A stretch of 64,000 bases of DNA from Branchiostoma floridae (taxonomy: Eukaryota > Chordata > Leptocardii > Amphioxiformes > Branchiostomatidae): positions 20,339,245 through 20,403,244 of the forward strand of contig NC_049982.1 in assembly GCF_000003815.2 (NCBI RefSeq), in the 5' to 3' direction. The notes beneath the pieces are model-generated. The model had not been told where the DNA came from. It saw only the letters and a program-made list of their open reading frames with translations, and did not search any database. Each line of letters opens with the position of its first letter. Positions within the stretch are counted from its first letter, which is position 1. This document shows, in pieces, positions 1-12,800 of the stretch. The translations under genes and the position numbers were made by a program.

Positions 1-1214
1 TCGAAGGAAATCTCCAAAATCGCACAGCTCGTTACCGAGTCGCAGATTGTGCGTACGAATCGTGCGTACCTTGCAAGGGTATCGGTCAATAGTCTTGCGT
101 CAATCCAACGATTGAAGACCGATAGGCGAGCAAAGACATAGTTATTAATCATCGAGCGCAAATCGGATGGCGAACGCCCGTCAGTTGGGCAACGTTCGGG
201 CGACGTTCGCCCGACTTCCGTTTGTTTACAAATATTGAATTTCTGGGAATGTGAGGGTAATTCTAACATTGTGGCCGCTGTGGCAGTATGTAGGGTGGCT
301 TTGTGACACACTTTCTTTTCTTGCGTCATTTCTATTATGCCCGCGCATTCCATTCATTGGTTAAAAAGATTCCGACAACAAAATAAGCAACATTTATTGA
401 TCTCTTCCCTTTTTTGAGGAACGTTTTATGTTACCTTGTCCGCGTGCAAGAGGTCATGGGAGGTTTATTATCATAGATTTATTCACCGTCGATCTCACGA
501 GCCTCGCGTATATGTGAGGGGGACAGTTTTGAGGCGAAATATACGCAAGACCATCTTAAGATCTTAAAATCAGCCGACCTTTTTGCGATCGCGAAGAACG
601 TCCGAAGATCGTATATAATGTGAGGGGGGTATTAGGACAGCGTGAGCAAGAAGCCCCGGTAGAAATCGGATGGTACCAAGGCTAGACAAAGACAGAAACA
701 GGAAAAAAGTCAAATAAATAACCCCAAAAGACGTCCAAAACAAGTCGAAGCCTAACATCTGCTTTAAAAGTAGTCGATGATCGACTTCTAACAACCTTTG
801 ACCCATCATGTACAACAAATCACGTGTCTAGAGCAATATGTGTTAGGGAGCTGAAGAAGACTGAGAGAGTCACAAGCAAATTTCGATGAGTCCATTTGAA
901 GAGCAGTTCAACCTTTCCATAATGTAATTTTCCAAGTCAGTTGAGATCAGTTGAACGTTCGTGATAAAATACACTGCCTTACGAAACCCTGAAACGTGAC
1001 AGAGGTCTGGTACTGAGCAATCAGTGACGTCCACACAAGTAAAATGTCCTACTTTTGATGATTTAACTGAATATGTGTGAGACCTCTATCTTTCACAATG
1101 AAGGAAAACAGACCAATTCATGTTGAATGCTGATTTCGTATGGAGAACCCATTCGTGTCTTATCGTTCAACATGCCAACTCCTTGTAATTTGAAATGACA
1201 AGTTTTTGCATTAG
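1..1214. other. Upstream sequence or intron, no coding exon recognised
   Basis: The first exon I recognise begins at 1215 in the middle of a CUB domain, so most of this stretch should be intron of that gene, but I found no exon for the N-terminal half of the CUB domain here. Positions 170-217 hold a GC-rich run with repeated GTTCG/CGAAC-type words that can fold back on itself. The open frames in this stretch carry no recognisable domain or splice context. Confidence 0.4.
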
Positions 1215-4200
1215 ATTCATGATGGACCAGACGAAAAATCTCACAAAATGAATACTCTGTGCGGTGACGTTGCCCCACCTTCAATCCTGCTCAGCGGGAA
1301 CGAGGTTTTTGTGAAGTTTAAGACAGATGGAGGAGTCAACAAGGAGGGATTCAGACTCACCTGGCGAACATGTGCGGTAATGTCTGCTTTTCATCCTTAC
1401 CAGTTTCTCGTTGAGCACTATACTTTTTTAATTGCTGCAGTATTGGCAAAGAAATTTATGCTTTTGGCAGCGTTTGTAACTTTAAAACGGTGTTTGTTTG
1501 AGGCTTAGCAGCAACAACTCAAGACGCTATATGTGGATTGCTATGATGCTAGTGTGTGCCAAGGTCTAATTCTTAACTGAACGATCACGGGGGTTTGGTC
1601 ATGATGTTTGGTTTGTTGATGTCTCATGGCCCTCAAGCAACTTTCTTTGGAACTACATGGGCGTTTTGAAAAGTTGCAGACATAACACTAACAGGATACT
1701 GTGTAACAGGATACGTAAAAAGGATGAATGGATTTTCTTGTAGGTAACATTAATGAAGACCAACATAATAATATGTCATGTTTGCGACACCATCTATTGT
1801 TACAGAATGTGTAAATCAATAAATGCATTGTCTCCACGTTTTCCTCCCGATGCTGTACAGCCCCACTTGCTGCTGTGTGACGAGGGCAGCACATGTGTGA
1901 GGACACAGGATCAGTGCGACATGCGGCAGGACTGTCAGGACTGGAAGGACGAGCTGAACTGTGACTATCAAAGCCGTAAGTACCACATTTTGTACATGAA
2001 AAATGTTTACGGCTATTACTGGTAGTCCAATGATTATCCTGGCCTTGCCCTGCTTATTCAAAAAGGTATTTTATATGATTTAATATGTAGCAAGTTATAA
2101 CCGCCCTGTAAGTTTTGTACTTCTTCACGTAGAGGCAGAAGAAATGCGCCTGTACGCTTTAATCAACATTTCAATACCCCGTCATACATTCAACAAATCT
2201 TAGGTCCAAATAAAGGGAGGAAAACACATAATAAAAATAACTTATTTATTTAATAACCAGCCTGTGGGGAACAGATCTTCACAGATGGCCCCGGTAACAT
2301 CACCACTTTGAACTACCCCGTATTTTTCCCTCCGGGCTTGAGTTGTAACTGGAACATCGTGGCAACCCAAGGCAAGCGGCTGCGGGCAAGCTTCACGGGG
2401 CTGTTTGACGTGCCTTGTCCCACTGCTGTTAACGTACGTATACACAACAAACAAAAAACAAACATGTTGATAACTATACTAGAATGACATTGGAGTAAAC
2501 AAATTCCAAAACCTAAAACATGTGGTGAAAAGTTCTCTTCTGGTTGACTTAAAATTTTCAAATATTTCCAAATGCCGACGACATCGTTGTTTGCAACGCA
2601 ACAGTTCTTAGTTCTTAGGATGAATAGCATTTGTTTGCAAACAATAATAATATAGTATGTTGATATTGATAATCAGCCTTTCATTTATGGTAGACATTTT
2701 CTTATGCGGGTTCGTCCTGCACAGCTGATAAATTGTAGTTTTCTCATCAGCACACCTCTCTTACTATCCACCAGGTTACCGAGGTGAGCCTCAATGGAAA
2801 TGTACTCAATGGTACTTTCACATTCTGTGGCAGTCAGACACCTCCCGACATCATCGTAACTACCAAAGAACGGATAACGGTCAACTTCCAACCGCCAATG
2901 GAGGCTCCTGGGAAGGGCTTTGCCCTACACTGGGAAACAAGCTGCCAAGAGAACTACTTCTCCTGCCCGGAGGGATTCTGCCTCAGACCAGAAAAGGTTT
3001 GCGATGGGAATGATGACTGCCAACAAGGAGAAGATGAGAGTTACTCCACGTGTCCAGTGTCTACTACGTCCTCTACTTCATCCCCCTTGGGTGAGTTATA
3101 TGTTCGAACATCCTATACCTTGTTGCTGTCACACAACGATGTTTGCCAAGCTCCTTTGTTATGGAGAGGAGATGCAGAAGTGATGTTGCCCTCATCAGCG
3201 GGTTTCAGTCTCCTTTGTTACGAACACATTACCAGAGCATAAATCATACACAAGACTTGGGCTTCTTTATGGTTCATAGTAATAGAAACTGTTGGAAATC
3301 TGTGAAATACACCTCATGTAGAACTTTATCTTAAACCAACTCCATTAATTCTGAGGGATAGACATTGACAATGCTAAACGTTTCTTCATGCTACACGATG
3401 TGTGCAGTGACTACTGGCAGAACGCCTGAGATTGAAACGACACCTACACGCAAGGATGTCACATCTGGCAAGTGGTACTTGACCCCAACAGTGCGGACAG
3501 GGGTTCCAAATGATTCAACTCCAACACCACGTGGGATTGGTACCGGTACCATGTTCACAACACCGACAACTGATGATCATGACCATGGCAACAAAAACAT
3601 TGGTAAGTCCTCATGTTTAAACAGTTTTGATGGTGTATGGTTGTCAGTATTATAGCTCTATTTTTATACTATTACTACTAGACAACACAGACTCAGTTAC
3701 CAAACCACTTGACTATGCTCTTATCCGTGTAGACTCGTACCCCAGACACCTGTGCTACTCGTGCCATGATGACGGAGCCTGTGCCAGCCCAGTGAACTCC
3801 TCTCTACCCGTCACCGAATGTTTTGATGACCAGGATTGCTGGGTAATGACATCAATATGATTCATCTTGTGGTTGTTTCTATAATTTCCAGCTAGATATG
3901 ATGTTACTTTGATTTTTCAAACCAGTTATATGCAGCTAGCCACATCTTTGTTACGTTGATGTTGTCAGTGCTATAACATTTTATACATTTTTAATTTGGG
4001 TCGCTGATCAGTGTAACCCAACAGAAAAATTTGCTCGTCCCTAGCCTACTACAACCTTCATCAGACTTGAATGACCAATAAGGTAGGACAAAATATATGA
4101 CGTCAGCAACCTGGTAGACAGGAATGAGGTGTCATTTAGACCTGATGAAGGTCGAGTGTATTTAGTTAGCCTATAGGCTGTAGCAGTGATGACCAGGATG

Positions 4201-4873
4201 TTTAATTAAGTGGAATACAGTTTAGCTAGCGATGATGTTACCCAACGACAAGTATTAACTTTCATATGAGAAGGTTTTCAGTCTAACTTCGTAAATCATC
4301 GATTTTAGATCTACAGTATTTGTCAGCATTCCCTTGTATAACTGTGCAGCGCAGGAATGATGATATAATCATTACACTTGACCCTGCTAGGTTGAGCGCA
4401 TCCTGGGTCCTGGGAAGGGGAAGGGGAAGGAGAGGATCGTGTACCGCAGGGGGTGCGGCTCGCTCTGTCCGGACCACTGGAAACAGGAGGACTGCACGGA
4501 CGGTTGGCTGGAGGTAAATGTTTCCAGAGATTCCATGGCAACATAAGAGTGCCAATAAACTAATAAAAACAAGCAAACAAAAGTAACATTACACTGAACC
4601 CAGAAGAAAACTAGGCCGTGGCAAAGTGATTGACAAATGGTGTACAGTTATCAGTCTCAGTTCAAGTGTACATATCGTTTTGTCATGTTTAACATGCAGG
4701 TCTGTCTCCTGTGCTGCAGCGAAGACCTCTGTAACAGCCAATTGCTGAGCGGAGATGACAAACGCTTCTCCAATCAGGTGTGGGAGGGCAGTAGTGTGGT
4801 TGGGGTGCTGGAGCCCAACTGGATCTACTTCCTCGCAGCATCTCTGTCTGCTGTTAGCATGTTTACAGCCTGA
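1215..4873 (+). CDS. CUB/LDLa/Ly6-domain protein, probably GPI-anchored (5' part missing)
   Basis: Eight coding exons with AG/GT junctions and consistent phases: 1215-1376, 1861-1975, 2261-2433, 2775-3090, 3408-3602, 3682-3842, 4391-4513, 4700-4873 (472 residues visible). Exon 1 encodes the second half of a CUB domain (LCG...PPSI.LSGNEVFVKF). Exon 2 is an LDL-receptor class A module with six Cys, one of them encoded by the end of exon 1, and the acidic D..DC.D..DE calcium pattern. Exon 3 and most of exon 4 form a full CUB domain; the rest of exon 4 is a second LDLa (CDGNDDC). Exon 5 is a Thr/Pro-rich linker. Exons 6-8 form a Ly6/uPAR domain of 12 Cys ending in the signature CCSEDLCN, followed by a C-terminal hydrophobic tail (WIYFLAASLSAVSMF), typical of a GPI-anchor signal. 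It should act outside the cell on the plasma membrane; the ligand is unknown. Signal peptide and earlier domains must lie upstream. I know no vertebrate protein with this order. Confidence 0.8.
4054..4152. repeat. Imperfect inverted repeat in intron 6 of the CUB/LDLa/Ly6 gene
   Basis: Two arms of 22 bases, 4054-4075 and 4131-4152, pair as an inverted repeat with about 17 matches (shared core ACCTTCATCAG). This looks like a small fold-back element. No flanking target-site duplication was established. Confidence 0.45.
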
Positions 4874-5177
4874 CACTAGTACGGATCTATGGAATGTTCA
4901 GAAAAGAGAATTAACCTGTCTACCAGAAGGTTTGTGGGTTGCTAGACCCACAAACAAACAAAAAAGTAATATTTTATTACTACTAGTACTACATGCGTGT
5001 TAGCCACGTAGAGTATTAAAGGCTGTAACTTCTTTGTAAGGGGGAAAAAAACAACAAAGCAAACAAAAAACAAAAAAAACTGAAAGTGATGATTATCAAT
5101 GGAAATAAACACAGAAATGCTTGCTACATCATAGTAGTTGTGAATGTTTTTCTTGTAACGTTACGTGCTTTACATTG

Positions 5178-5183
5178 AATAAA
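5178..5183 (+). terminator. Candidate poly(A) signal of the CUB/LDLa/Ly6 gene
   Basis: AATAAA about 305 bases after the stop at 4873. It is the last canonical hexamer seen in that 3' flank; an earlier AATAAA lies near 5104. Confidence 0.5.
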
Positions 5184-7539
5184 GATTGGCACACGTTTTG
5201 CATTAGTGTTTGAGACGTCGTATCAACTTGTCACTTGTCAGCAATTCTGAGCAGAATCACTTTCTAGAACATGCGCACTCATCAGGGCCCGAACACGTGA
5301 ATACCATGTTCAACTCCCTGCCGGGTAAATTTCGGCATTTATACTGCCTATTCTTAACAATGGGAAACATGGCAGAAAGAGGCTGTCAAAAATCAGCTAC
5401 CTGAGTTTTAGAACATGAAAAACTCACATTGGCATGGTTGTCCGGCCTCTGAAGAATAATTTGACGACAAAAAAAGGAAAAAAATTACGGTGGAATTATA
5501 TTATACGCCATCAAAACATAGGTGGTGACCTTTTCACCCCTTTTCACTGCCTGAAAACAACACCAAAACACCTAACTTGTAAGGCCTACTGCAACCACAA
5601 ATATCACTAAAATCTGTTTTTTCAACACAATATAGAAGCTACAACCCTTACCTATAATATGCACCTCCAAAATCCAAACATATCCCACGAAAAACATTTC
5701 TACAGCAACTTTGGCCAAGCCTACTAAGCATTCTGAGAATGGGCTAAAAATGGGTCATCTGCGCAAGTCCGGAAATACCGAAATTTGCCCTACAATCCTG
5801 GTGACCCAGGGATTTTCCACTGTCAGAACGCATCTGAAAGTTGACAATATTCAAACAGATACCATGGGAGCCAATGAGGTTTTTCCTAGTTGCCCGTTTA
5901 TGTAAAACTCCCGTAAACGATTTTGTCTCCCAACTTCTGCTTGGAGATTAGGAAGTTGAAAATTTGACATGAAACTATTGGCAGTTTCAGTCAGCAGTAA
6001 AAACCTAAAACAGAATTCACAGCTGGAATTTCCAGGACATCTTTTATCCTTCTGCAAAGGCGATCTAGAGATGTTGTCAAAAACACATTCTAAGTCTAAA
6101 CTCCACACCAGAAGAATATCGGGATGTCGTCACTAGGGTCACCAACAAGCTACGACTCAAATTTGCTGATTCAATGAAGTTCAATGAAAGCCCATGTAAT
6201 GATACAGCAAAGCAAGTGTGCCGAAAAGAAATTACTTGTAATAAAAGAAATTAAAAAAACATTATATGTACTTTTTATCTTACCAGAGTCTGGAATATTG
6301 ATTATTTGTGAATATTTGTGTCAGCGGTTGATTGGGCCCCTTCATGGGGGCATGGCCAGTGGAGGGGCTGCTAAAATCGTGATTTAGTCAGGCCGACTTA
6401 AGACCAAAGATTAAAGTATAACGCACATTTTTTCATGCATAACGTTACCTAACATGCTGTGTGAAGACAACCATCAAGCTAGGCCTGGTGCAACGTTGCC
6501 TCTGTCCGACTGACCCATTTGCCGGTTCCGCCTACGGCGACTCTGAGACCACATCAATTTACTTTGTTGCTTCTTGGATTTTTTCAGAAAAAAAAATGGA
6601 CCGGCGGTCGAAATTTTTTTTTTTTAAAGTCTGGGATGGAGAGATAGAGGGTCTTACTCACAGTTACAGAACAAATAACAACACATTTAACAAATAATAA
6701 GTTTTCAGATTTTCTTGGCACATTTTATGCAACGAATCAATATTTAGGGTGGTCCCTGACTAGCAAAGTCCCAATGTTGAAAAAAAAAAAATAAGTACCA
6801 TCCAAAATAACCATGTACAGGCACTGAAATCTGAGGCCCATAGTAAAAGTTTATTTGGGAGTCATGAGAGGCAGTGAAACTTTGTCAACGTGAGGTGTGG
6901 CCAGTTTGTGAAAAATAGGACAGCAGAATCCGAGAAGCAAGAAATAAAATTGGTGTGGTGTAAACGGATGTGGCAAGTTCATCCTACTCTGTGACAGCGC
7001 ATTTGAATATTGATGCCTTAGACTTAAGCTCCTTGTAAATGATCTAACTTAACTGCAATCTTGCAAAATCTATTAACGTTATATCTGGGCATGAAAACCA
7101 TAGATGTAGAAATTGCTCTAAATCAACATGGTGAATCACAAATCATTCCATCTATTAAAGTATTATAAATCGGAAGCTTTTATTCAGTGTACCAGCACTT
7201 GCTGACAGCACTTCCGTTGCCGTTTAAAGTTACGCCTGGGGTGTTTAAGAAAACACAGACAGATACTGTGACAGCTGCTGAGGGAAACAAACAAGTGGTC
7301 ACGTCCACGATGTCATGCTGACAGGACCTACCATGTACACAAACAGACCGACTACATATATAATTACTGCCTGCAATTTCTATTGCTATATTTCATATGT
7401 AGCAAAAAAAGTAAATAATAAACAAATATTTGTATTTTGTATTGTTCTTTACATTATATTGAAGTTGAGTTATGTGCTAGAAATTGTGGAGTTAGAGGTT
7501 AGTAAGACAAATTTGTTAAGGCATTAAGTTGGGTGGACG
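5184..7539. other. Intergenic sequence between the CUB/Ly6 gene and RHOBTB
   Basis: AT-rich sequence with homopolymer A and T runs (for example near 6590 and 6620) and scattered short open frames without domains or paired splice sites. I see no gene here. Confidence 0.5.
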
Positions 7540-7934
7540 GCGGACAGCCCCCCACACCTGATGATTACGTCATGTGTTTGGAAGTGTGTGCAGGATCCGT
7601 CCCGTCCGGTTCCGTGATCCTGCTGTCGTCTGATTTGTAGACCCGTTACCGTCTGATCTGGCGGATCCCGCTGTCTTCTGATCTCGCGGATCTCATTGCC
7701 AGCGGATCCCGCTGATCCGTTCCTCGTGATCCCACTGTTGTTTGGTCCCCTCGTTTCTGTGAATGTCTCCAGAACCCGGGCGCACAAAACACCCGTTTCC
7801 CTGCGAGATGGCCACAGTCTTCTTCCCCTTCGCACCGTCAGACGAGCAGAGATCTGCCTAAGGGGTCGCAGCTACAGCCTGGTGTGGACGCATTCCCCGG
7901 CGACTAGCCGCGATTGAGCGCCGCGATTCGTCAG
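7540..7934 (+). promoter_or_regulatory. RHOBTB: Probable promoter and noncoding first exon of RHOBTB
   Basis: A GC- and CpG-rich island stands out from the AT-rich flanks and ends in a strong donor, CGTCAG|GTAAGG, at 7934/7935. The first coding RHOBTB exon begins at an acceptor at 15800/15801 and contains the start codon, so a 5' untranslated exon is needed; this island is the best candidate. Positions about 7592-7735 are unusually rich in GATC (nine occurrences), a degenerate repeat. The transcription start is not defined. Confidence 0.55.
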
Positions 7935-8368
7935 GTAAGGGTCTTCAAGAATTTAAGCTTGCTGTCAGCGACTTTAATTACTGCTGGCACCAACCATGCC
8001 AACTGCCAATCCTGTTCTTGGCCTTTCTAAACTGATTAATAAGCAGACGGCGCCTCCCTCATTATTGACGTCAGTAATTTTGAACTTCTAACCCTGTTAA
8101 ATCCCCAGGCCCAGGGTTTGCATATCTCCAGTCATGACAGAGAGGTCCTAGGGAACATGGCACATAACGTTATATCTTATTATAGTTAACGTTATACATG
8201 ATACTTGTAGACTGCCCTGGAGGGTCTGCATGTGGGATCCCGGAAAGTCTGGAGTGCTGGCAACACTTGAGGGTGAATTCAAGAGGACTTTATGGCCAAT
8301 TGACTAGTTTTTTAAAGGTTTAGGAAACTGTTTCATTGCATACGACGATTTCTGGGGTGGACGCTAGT

Positions 8369-8423
8369 CTGGAAACCAGACCCCAGCCTGATTTTTTAAA
8401 TTGGGCTGGGGTCTGGTATCCAG
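8369..8423. repeat. Short hairpin repeat in RHOBTB intron 1
   Basis: Arms of 20 bases at 8369-8388 (CTGGAAACCAGACCCCAGCC) and 8404-8423 pair with one or two mismatches around a T/A-rich 15-base loop. It resembles the core of a small fold-back element. Confidence 0.55.
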
Positions 8424-9677
8424 GTTAGGTGGACACTTATACCTAAGCAGGGCCTCCATTGTAATTTGGGCAGTCTGACATATGACTAAGCTGGATTGTC
8501 AATGTCATCCTAGTTAGTAAGGGGGCGGCAAACTGAAAGGATAGCATCCAGGCTTGTTTGACTTATACGAGATAGGAAAAATGTGTCAACAACACTGACG
8601 AGATTCAGGACAACAAATAACGTGCTGTGTAGAGTCAAGTGGCCAATTATGCTTCACAATTAATTCACCTACAATAAATACCTAATTGAGCGGGAGCGAA
8701 TGGTGAATTGAAATAGCTTGCTACGCCTAAGCTACGTCTCCCAGAATTCGGAAATAAACATGCAGACGTTCCTGTTGGTGACAGTTTGAAGGTGTTCTGT
8801 AACATCAACATTACCCCAGCTTTTACTGTACTGCACACACAAATCTACACAAACACTGTGTCATATCACAAATGAAACAGTATAGCTATGTCAGAATGTT
8901 GCCTGTGACAGTGTGTACAGATTGTATTTGACCTAACCAAATAGAGTTTCATATTTCCATGACAGTCATTTTAGGATATGCATGGTTGCTCTGATAAGTC
9001 CCTCCAGGAAGCATTTGATTGAGAGTTCCACTCACTTGGCCATTACTTAATAGCTGACAGGTTTCTACATACCCTGCTTAGTTGTGCAACACCCTTGCTG
9101 TATATATTTTTAGGCCTTAGCTAATTGAGATTGACACCCCCAGCAATTCTTGTGTAGCCAGATTTTTGCCTGTATTCATATATTACGTATAAAAAGTAGA
9201 AGATGAAATATGGTAAAATTTGGCATTAACTTGCTAAATATACTAGTAGTTGTCCCGACCTCGGAGCACCTCCCCTTTGACATGCTTGAAACTGTGGAAA
9301 CTGTCAGACAACTTCCTTTATCCTTGTACCCAGCTGTCCAGGTTCTTAGGGTGACAAAGGTCAAGGCTAGCTGTCTTCAATCAAGATTTAACTCAGACTC
9401 ATTGTACAGTATAGACTGCATTTTCAAGGCTCCCCTCCCTATTCATTAGTGACTCCCCCCTTTATTTTGAGTGAAATGTGATATCATTGATACTACATAT
9501 CCACAATGTGATTAGGAAAGATGTTTATTCACTCCCAGTCACTGATTCTTTGTTTCACTATCAGTTTCTTGAGACCTAACAGCTGACAGAGAGCCAAGTG
9601 ACACTTCAAGAACGTAGCATGTCCAGATCAAAAGATACAAAAAATAAAAAAATTCTGCTGCAGTACTAAGGTCACAC

Positions 9678-9866
9678 ATCAGGGGACCCAAAAATTGACC
9701 TTGACCTTCATCTTCCCAACACCTACCCACATACCAAATATCATTGCAATCCATCCAGAGGTTCTAAAGTTATGCTGACCACAAAAATGCAGAAACACAA
9801 ACAAACAAACAAACAGACAGACAGACACACAGACACACAGACACACCAAAAACTATACCTCCATGG
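9678..9866 (+). repeat. Dispersed repeat with microsatellite tail, copy 1
   Basis: Shares an ordered set of words with 32935-33110: CACATACCAAATAT, then an AATC.AT.CAG..GTTCT block, TTATG.TGAC, GAAACACA, then ACACAGACA repeats and CCAAAAAC.ATACCTC. The 3' tail of short tandem repeats suggests the end of a non-LTR retrotransposon or SINE. No coding capacity is visible. Confidence 0.5.
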
Positions 9867-12800
9867 AGGTAAAAAGATACATTTACTTGACACAGGGAAA
9901 GAGAACAGTAAGAACATTATGATTAACCCTCAGTACTCAACTGACCTGATTGAAATGTGTTGTTTGGTTTGTTACCTTTAACCAAGGAGGTTGAGGAAAG
10001 AAACCTCCTTGCTTTAACAAACAATCTTATGGAACACCCATCCTACATTGATGGTAGACTTAGTGTATTTGTAATTGCCAGTTGCTAGGGAGTTGTTATA
10101 ATGGCTGGGAAGCTAAAGGCTTTCTTATACTTACATCCTGACAACGAAAATATTTCATTACCTACATGTGTCAACAGTGTCTAGAATACATCCATTAGCT
10201 ATTAATATTACAGCACCTGGGTACTTATTAAATGATGCTACATGATGATAACCTACTGAGCAAAGGACAAAAAAGCAACAGAAAAGGCAGGTTGGTACAA
10301 TTTTCATGTCACATTCAGATTTAGTATTCTGATCTTGACTTTTGGCCAGTCCAGTTCACAAGAGGTCTGAGTCCCTCTGATTCTTGTCAAAGCTGGCAGG
10401 ACAGCAATAGACTTTGGTTCCCAAGGGATCGCTGCATCAAATTGGTATTGTCAGAAGAATGTTCATATTACTGATTCATGCAAAGACCCTCTCACGAACA
10501 CACAGGAACAGACAGGATTTGATCTCTGCATAGCAACAGCTGTTAGGCCATTGTGCTTACCCTGTTAAACAGATTGTGCAGTTTAACCATCAAATAGCTA
10601 CATTCCGGCCCTGCTGCTCTTGCCATATATAGATATTTCTTGTGGCTTGGTGTGCCAATGATTGGGGAATACCAATTTTGTCATGATGTCATCTAAGAGA
10701 AAGACAACAGGCAACTACATGTCATGACAAGCAGACCAGGACACTTAAAATATTTTCTTTCTCATAAATGGACATTTAGAAACTGCTACATCATGATCAT
10801 TGTGATGTCGCCTATTGCAGAAAGGTGCCTTTGAACGTAAATGAAAATGACAAGCAAAGTGCAAAACTTTCAATTATTCATATATTTTTAAAAAATATAT
10901 AGAAGTAATGGGCTGTCCACATCCATATCAATGATGTTCTGTCATCAATCACAATACAAAAGATACCCTGGTAGGCCAAAGTCAGCTCAGGTGTCATTCT
11001 TTCAGTGACAAGCAGATATATGCATGGCTGCAAGATGGTTAAAATTGTTGTGTATGTATGTACTGTATAGAGTATACCACTGTTTCTATATTCATCTTTG
11101 TACTTAAGATCTGTGATTCATTGTAGTAGGATCTTTTTGCTACTGCTGTGAAACTGATCCCTATGCACACTATTAGATGTATAACAGTTACTATTTTTAA
11201 CCTCTGTCTCCTTTTAAAGTACAAAATACTAGCAATAAGAACCAGAAAATAAGGATAAAAGAATTGACTTTGAATAGACAATAAGTGCATTGCATATTGG
11301 TGATCCATGCATGATCACACATTGATGTTAAATCTGTTATCATCAATGTGGGGTGGACTCTCAGCTGTTCCATTACGTTTGTATGATTTCTCTTTAGTAT
11401 TCCAGCCTGGTCTGGCCTGACTCCCCACTTACTTTCCGTGCGTCATAGCTGTTAAACAGACAGCATGAGGAGCCGCAGTTGTGTAGTGACTTACATATCA
11501 ATCTTTACATGGGATAAAGCTGAATGATACCATGGAGCCATGTAAAAGGAGTGGATGCTCAGGAAATGAGAAAACCTGCCGTGGAATTGGTGCATTCAGC
11601 CCACTATCAGTGACACGGGTGTACGCTTCATTCTATCCACAATAACTGAGGTCTTGCAGGTCAGCTTCTATTATGATGCCTTTAATACTGTCCTGTAGCA
11701 CATTGTGAATGGAGCATAACATTATACAGCAATAGCATAGTAATAACATTGCAGATGTGTGGTGCTACAATGTATATGTTATGTATGCATGAACCTTATA
11801 TTGTGCATGTATACAAGTAGGCCTTTTACTTTACTTCAGACTTAATGTGGTACATGTAACATACATGTATAGTTTATATGGCAACAAATTAGCATGTTAT
11901 TCATAGAATTTACAGACCTAAAACATAATGCACATCACCATCATGACATTTGTTCTTGACAAGGTGATTTTTGCCAGTTACCTAGTCACAAGCATAGCTG
12001 TTATTTAAGACAACTCAGAGTCAGAGCAAGCAGGATATAGATAGTCTTCTTTCGTTTCATTAACCATGTGTCAACTAACACCAACATAGTATAATCCATC
12101 CCATAGGCTGCCTGGCACCGTGCCAGCCTAGTCCTGATGTTAGACTTAGACTGTTGTATATGGCATTTGTGCTATTGTTTGGTGTTCTTATATCATCAGC
12201 TTCTTGTGGATTAAACCTTAACATATATTTCCTTTAGCTTTGAATTTCTGTGAGTAGCTAGTAGCATCATGTCCTTTTTTACAGACCATAACCCTTAAAC
12301 CATACAAAGGCAATGTCTTGAAATGATAAAACCGAATTTAAAAAAAAATCTTGTTATCCGCTGTCATTTTCTTTTTTGAAATTTGTCCCACTCTATCAAA
12401 ACTGTCAGGATGAAATGGTATTCTGAATTTTTCAAATATTACTGCTAAATCTGTCCTGGACGCTGACGACACGGTCCTTTGACACTCAAACTGTATCCAG
12501 CTGATACATAAAAAATTATATTTTTTCCTCTTATATGCTGTTAAGACTGAGAAATGAGTATTAGCTGGGTCAAGGGTATGGTAAGCATTCTGACCACGTC
12601 CTGCATAGATCTAATACCGATGATGGGCCACAAAAATATAAATTCTGCCTTATGTAAAGTACAAGTTGTCATGCCTGACTCACAATACCATGGGCCTAAT
12701 GGAATTGGGTGCATTTAAATGGAACATGAAATTGACCATAATGTACTGCACTGTACTGTATTTGTAGTTCATAAGGTTCTTGATCCATTCAAAGCAGAAA

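Noticed and set aside
7524-7835. A 103-codon Arg-rich open frame on the minus strand in the RHOBTB 5' island
   Set aside because: It is the complement of a GC-rich GATC repeat; composition explains the open frame and no domain is seen.
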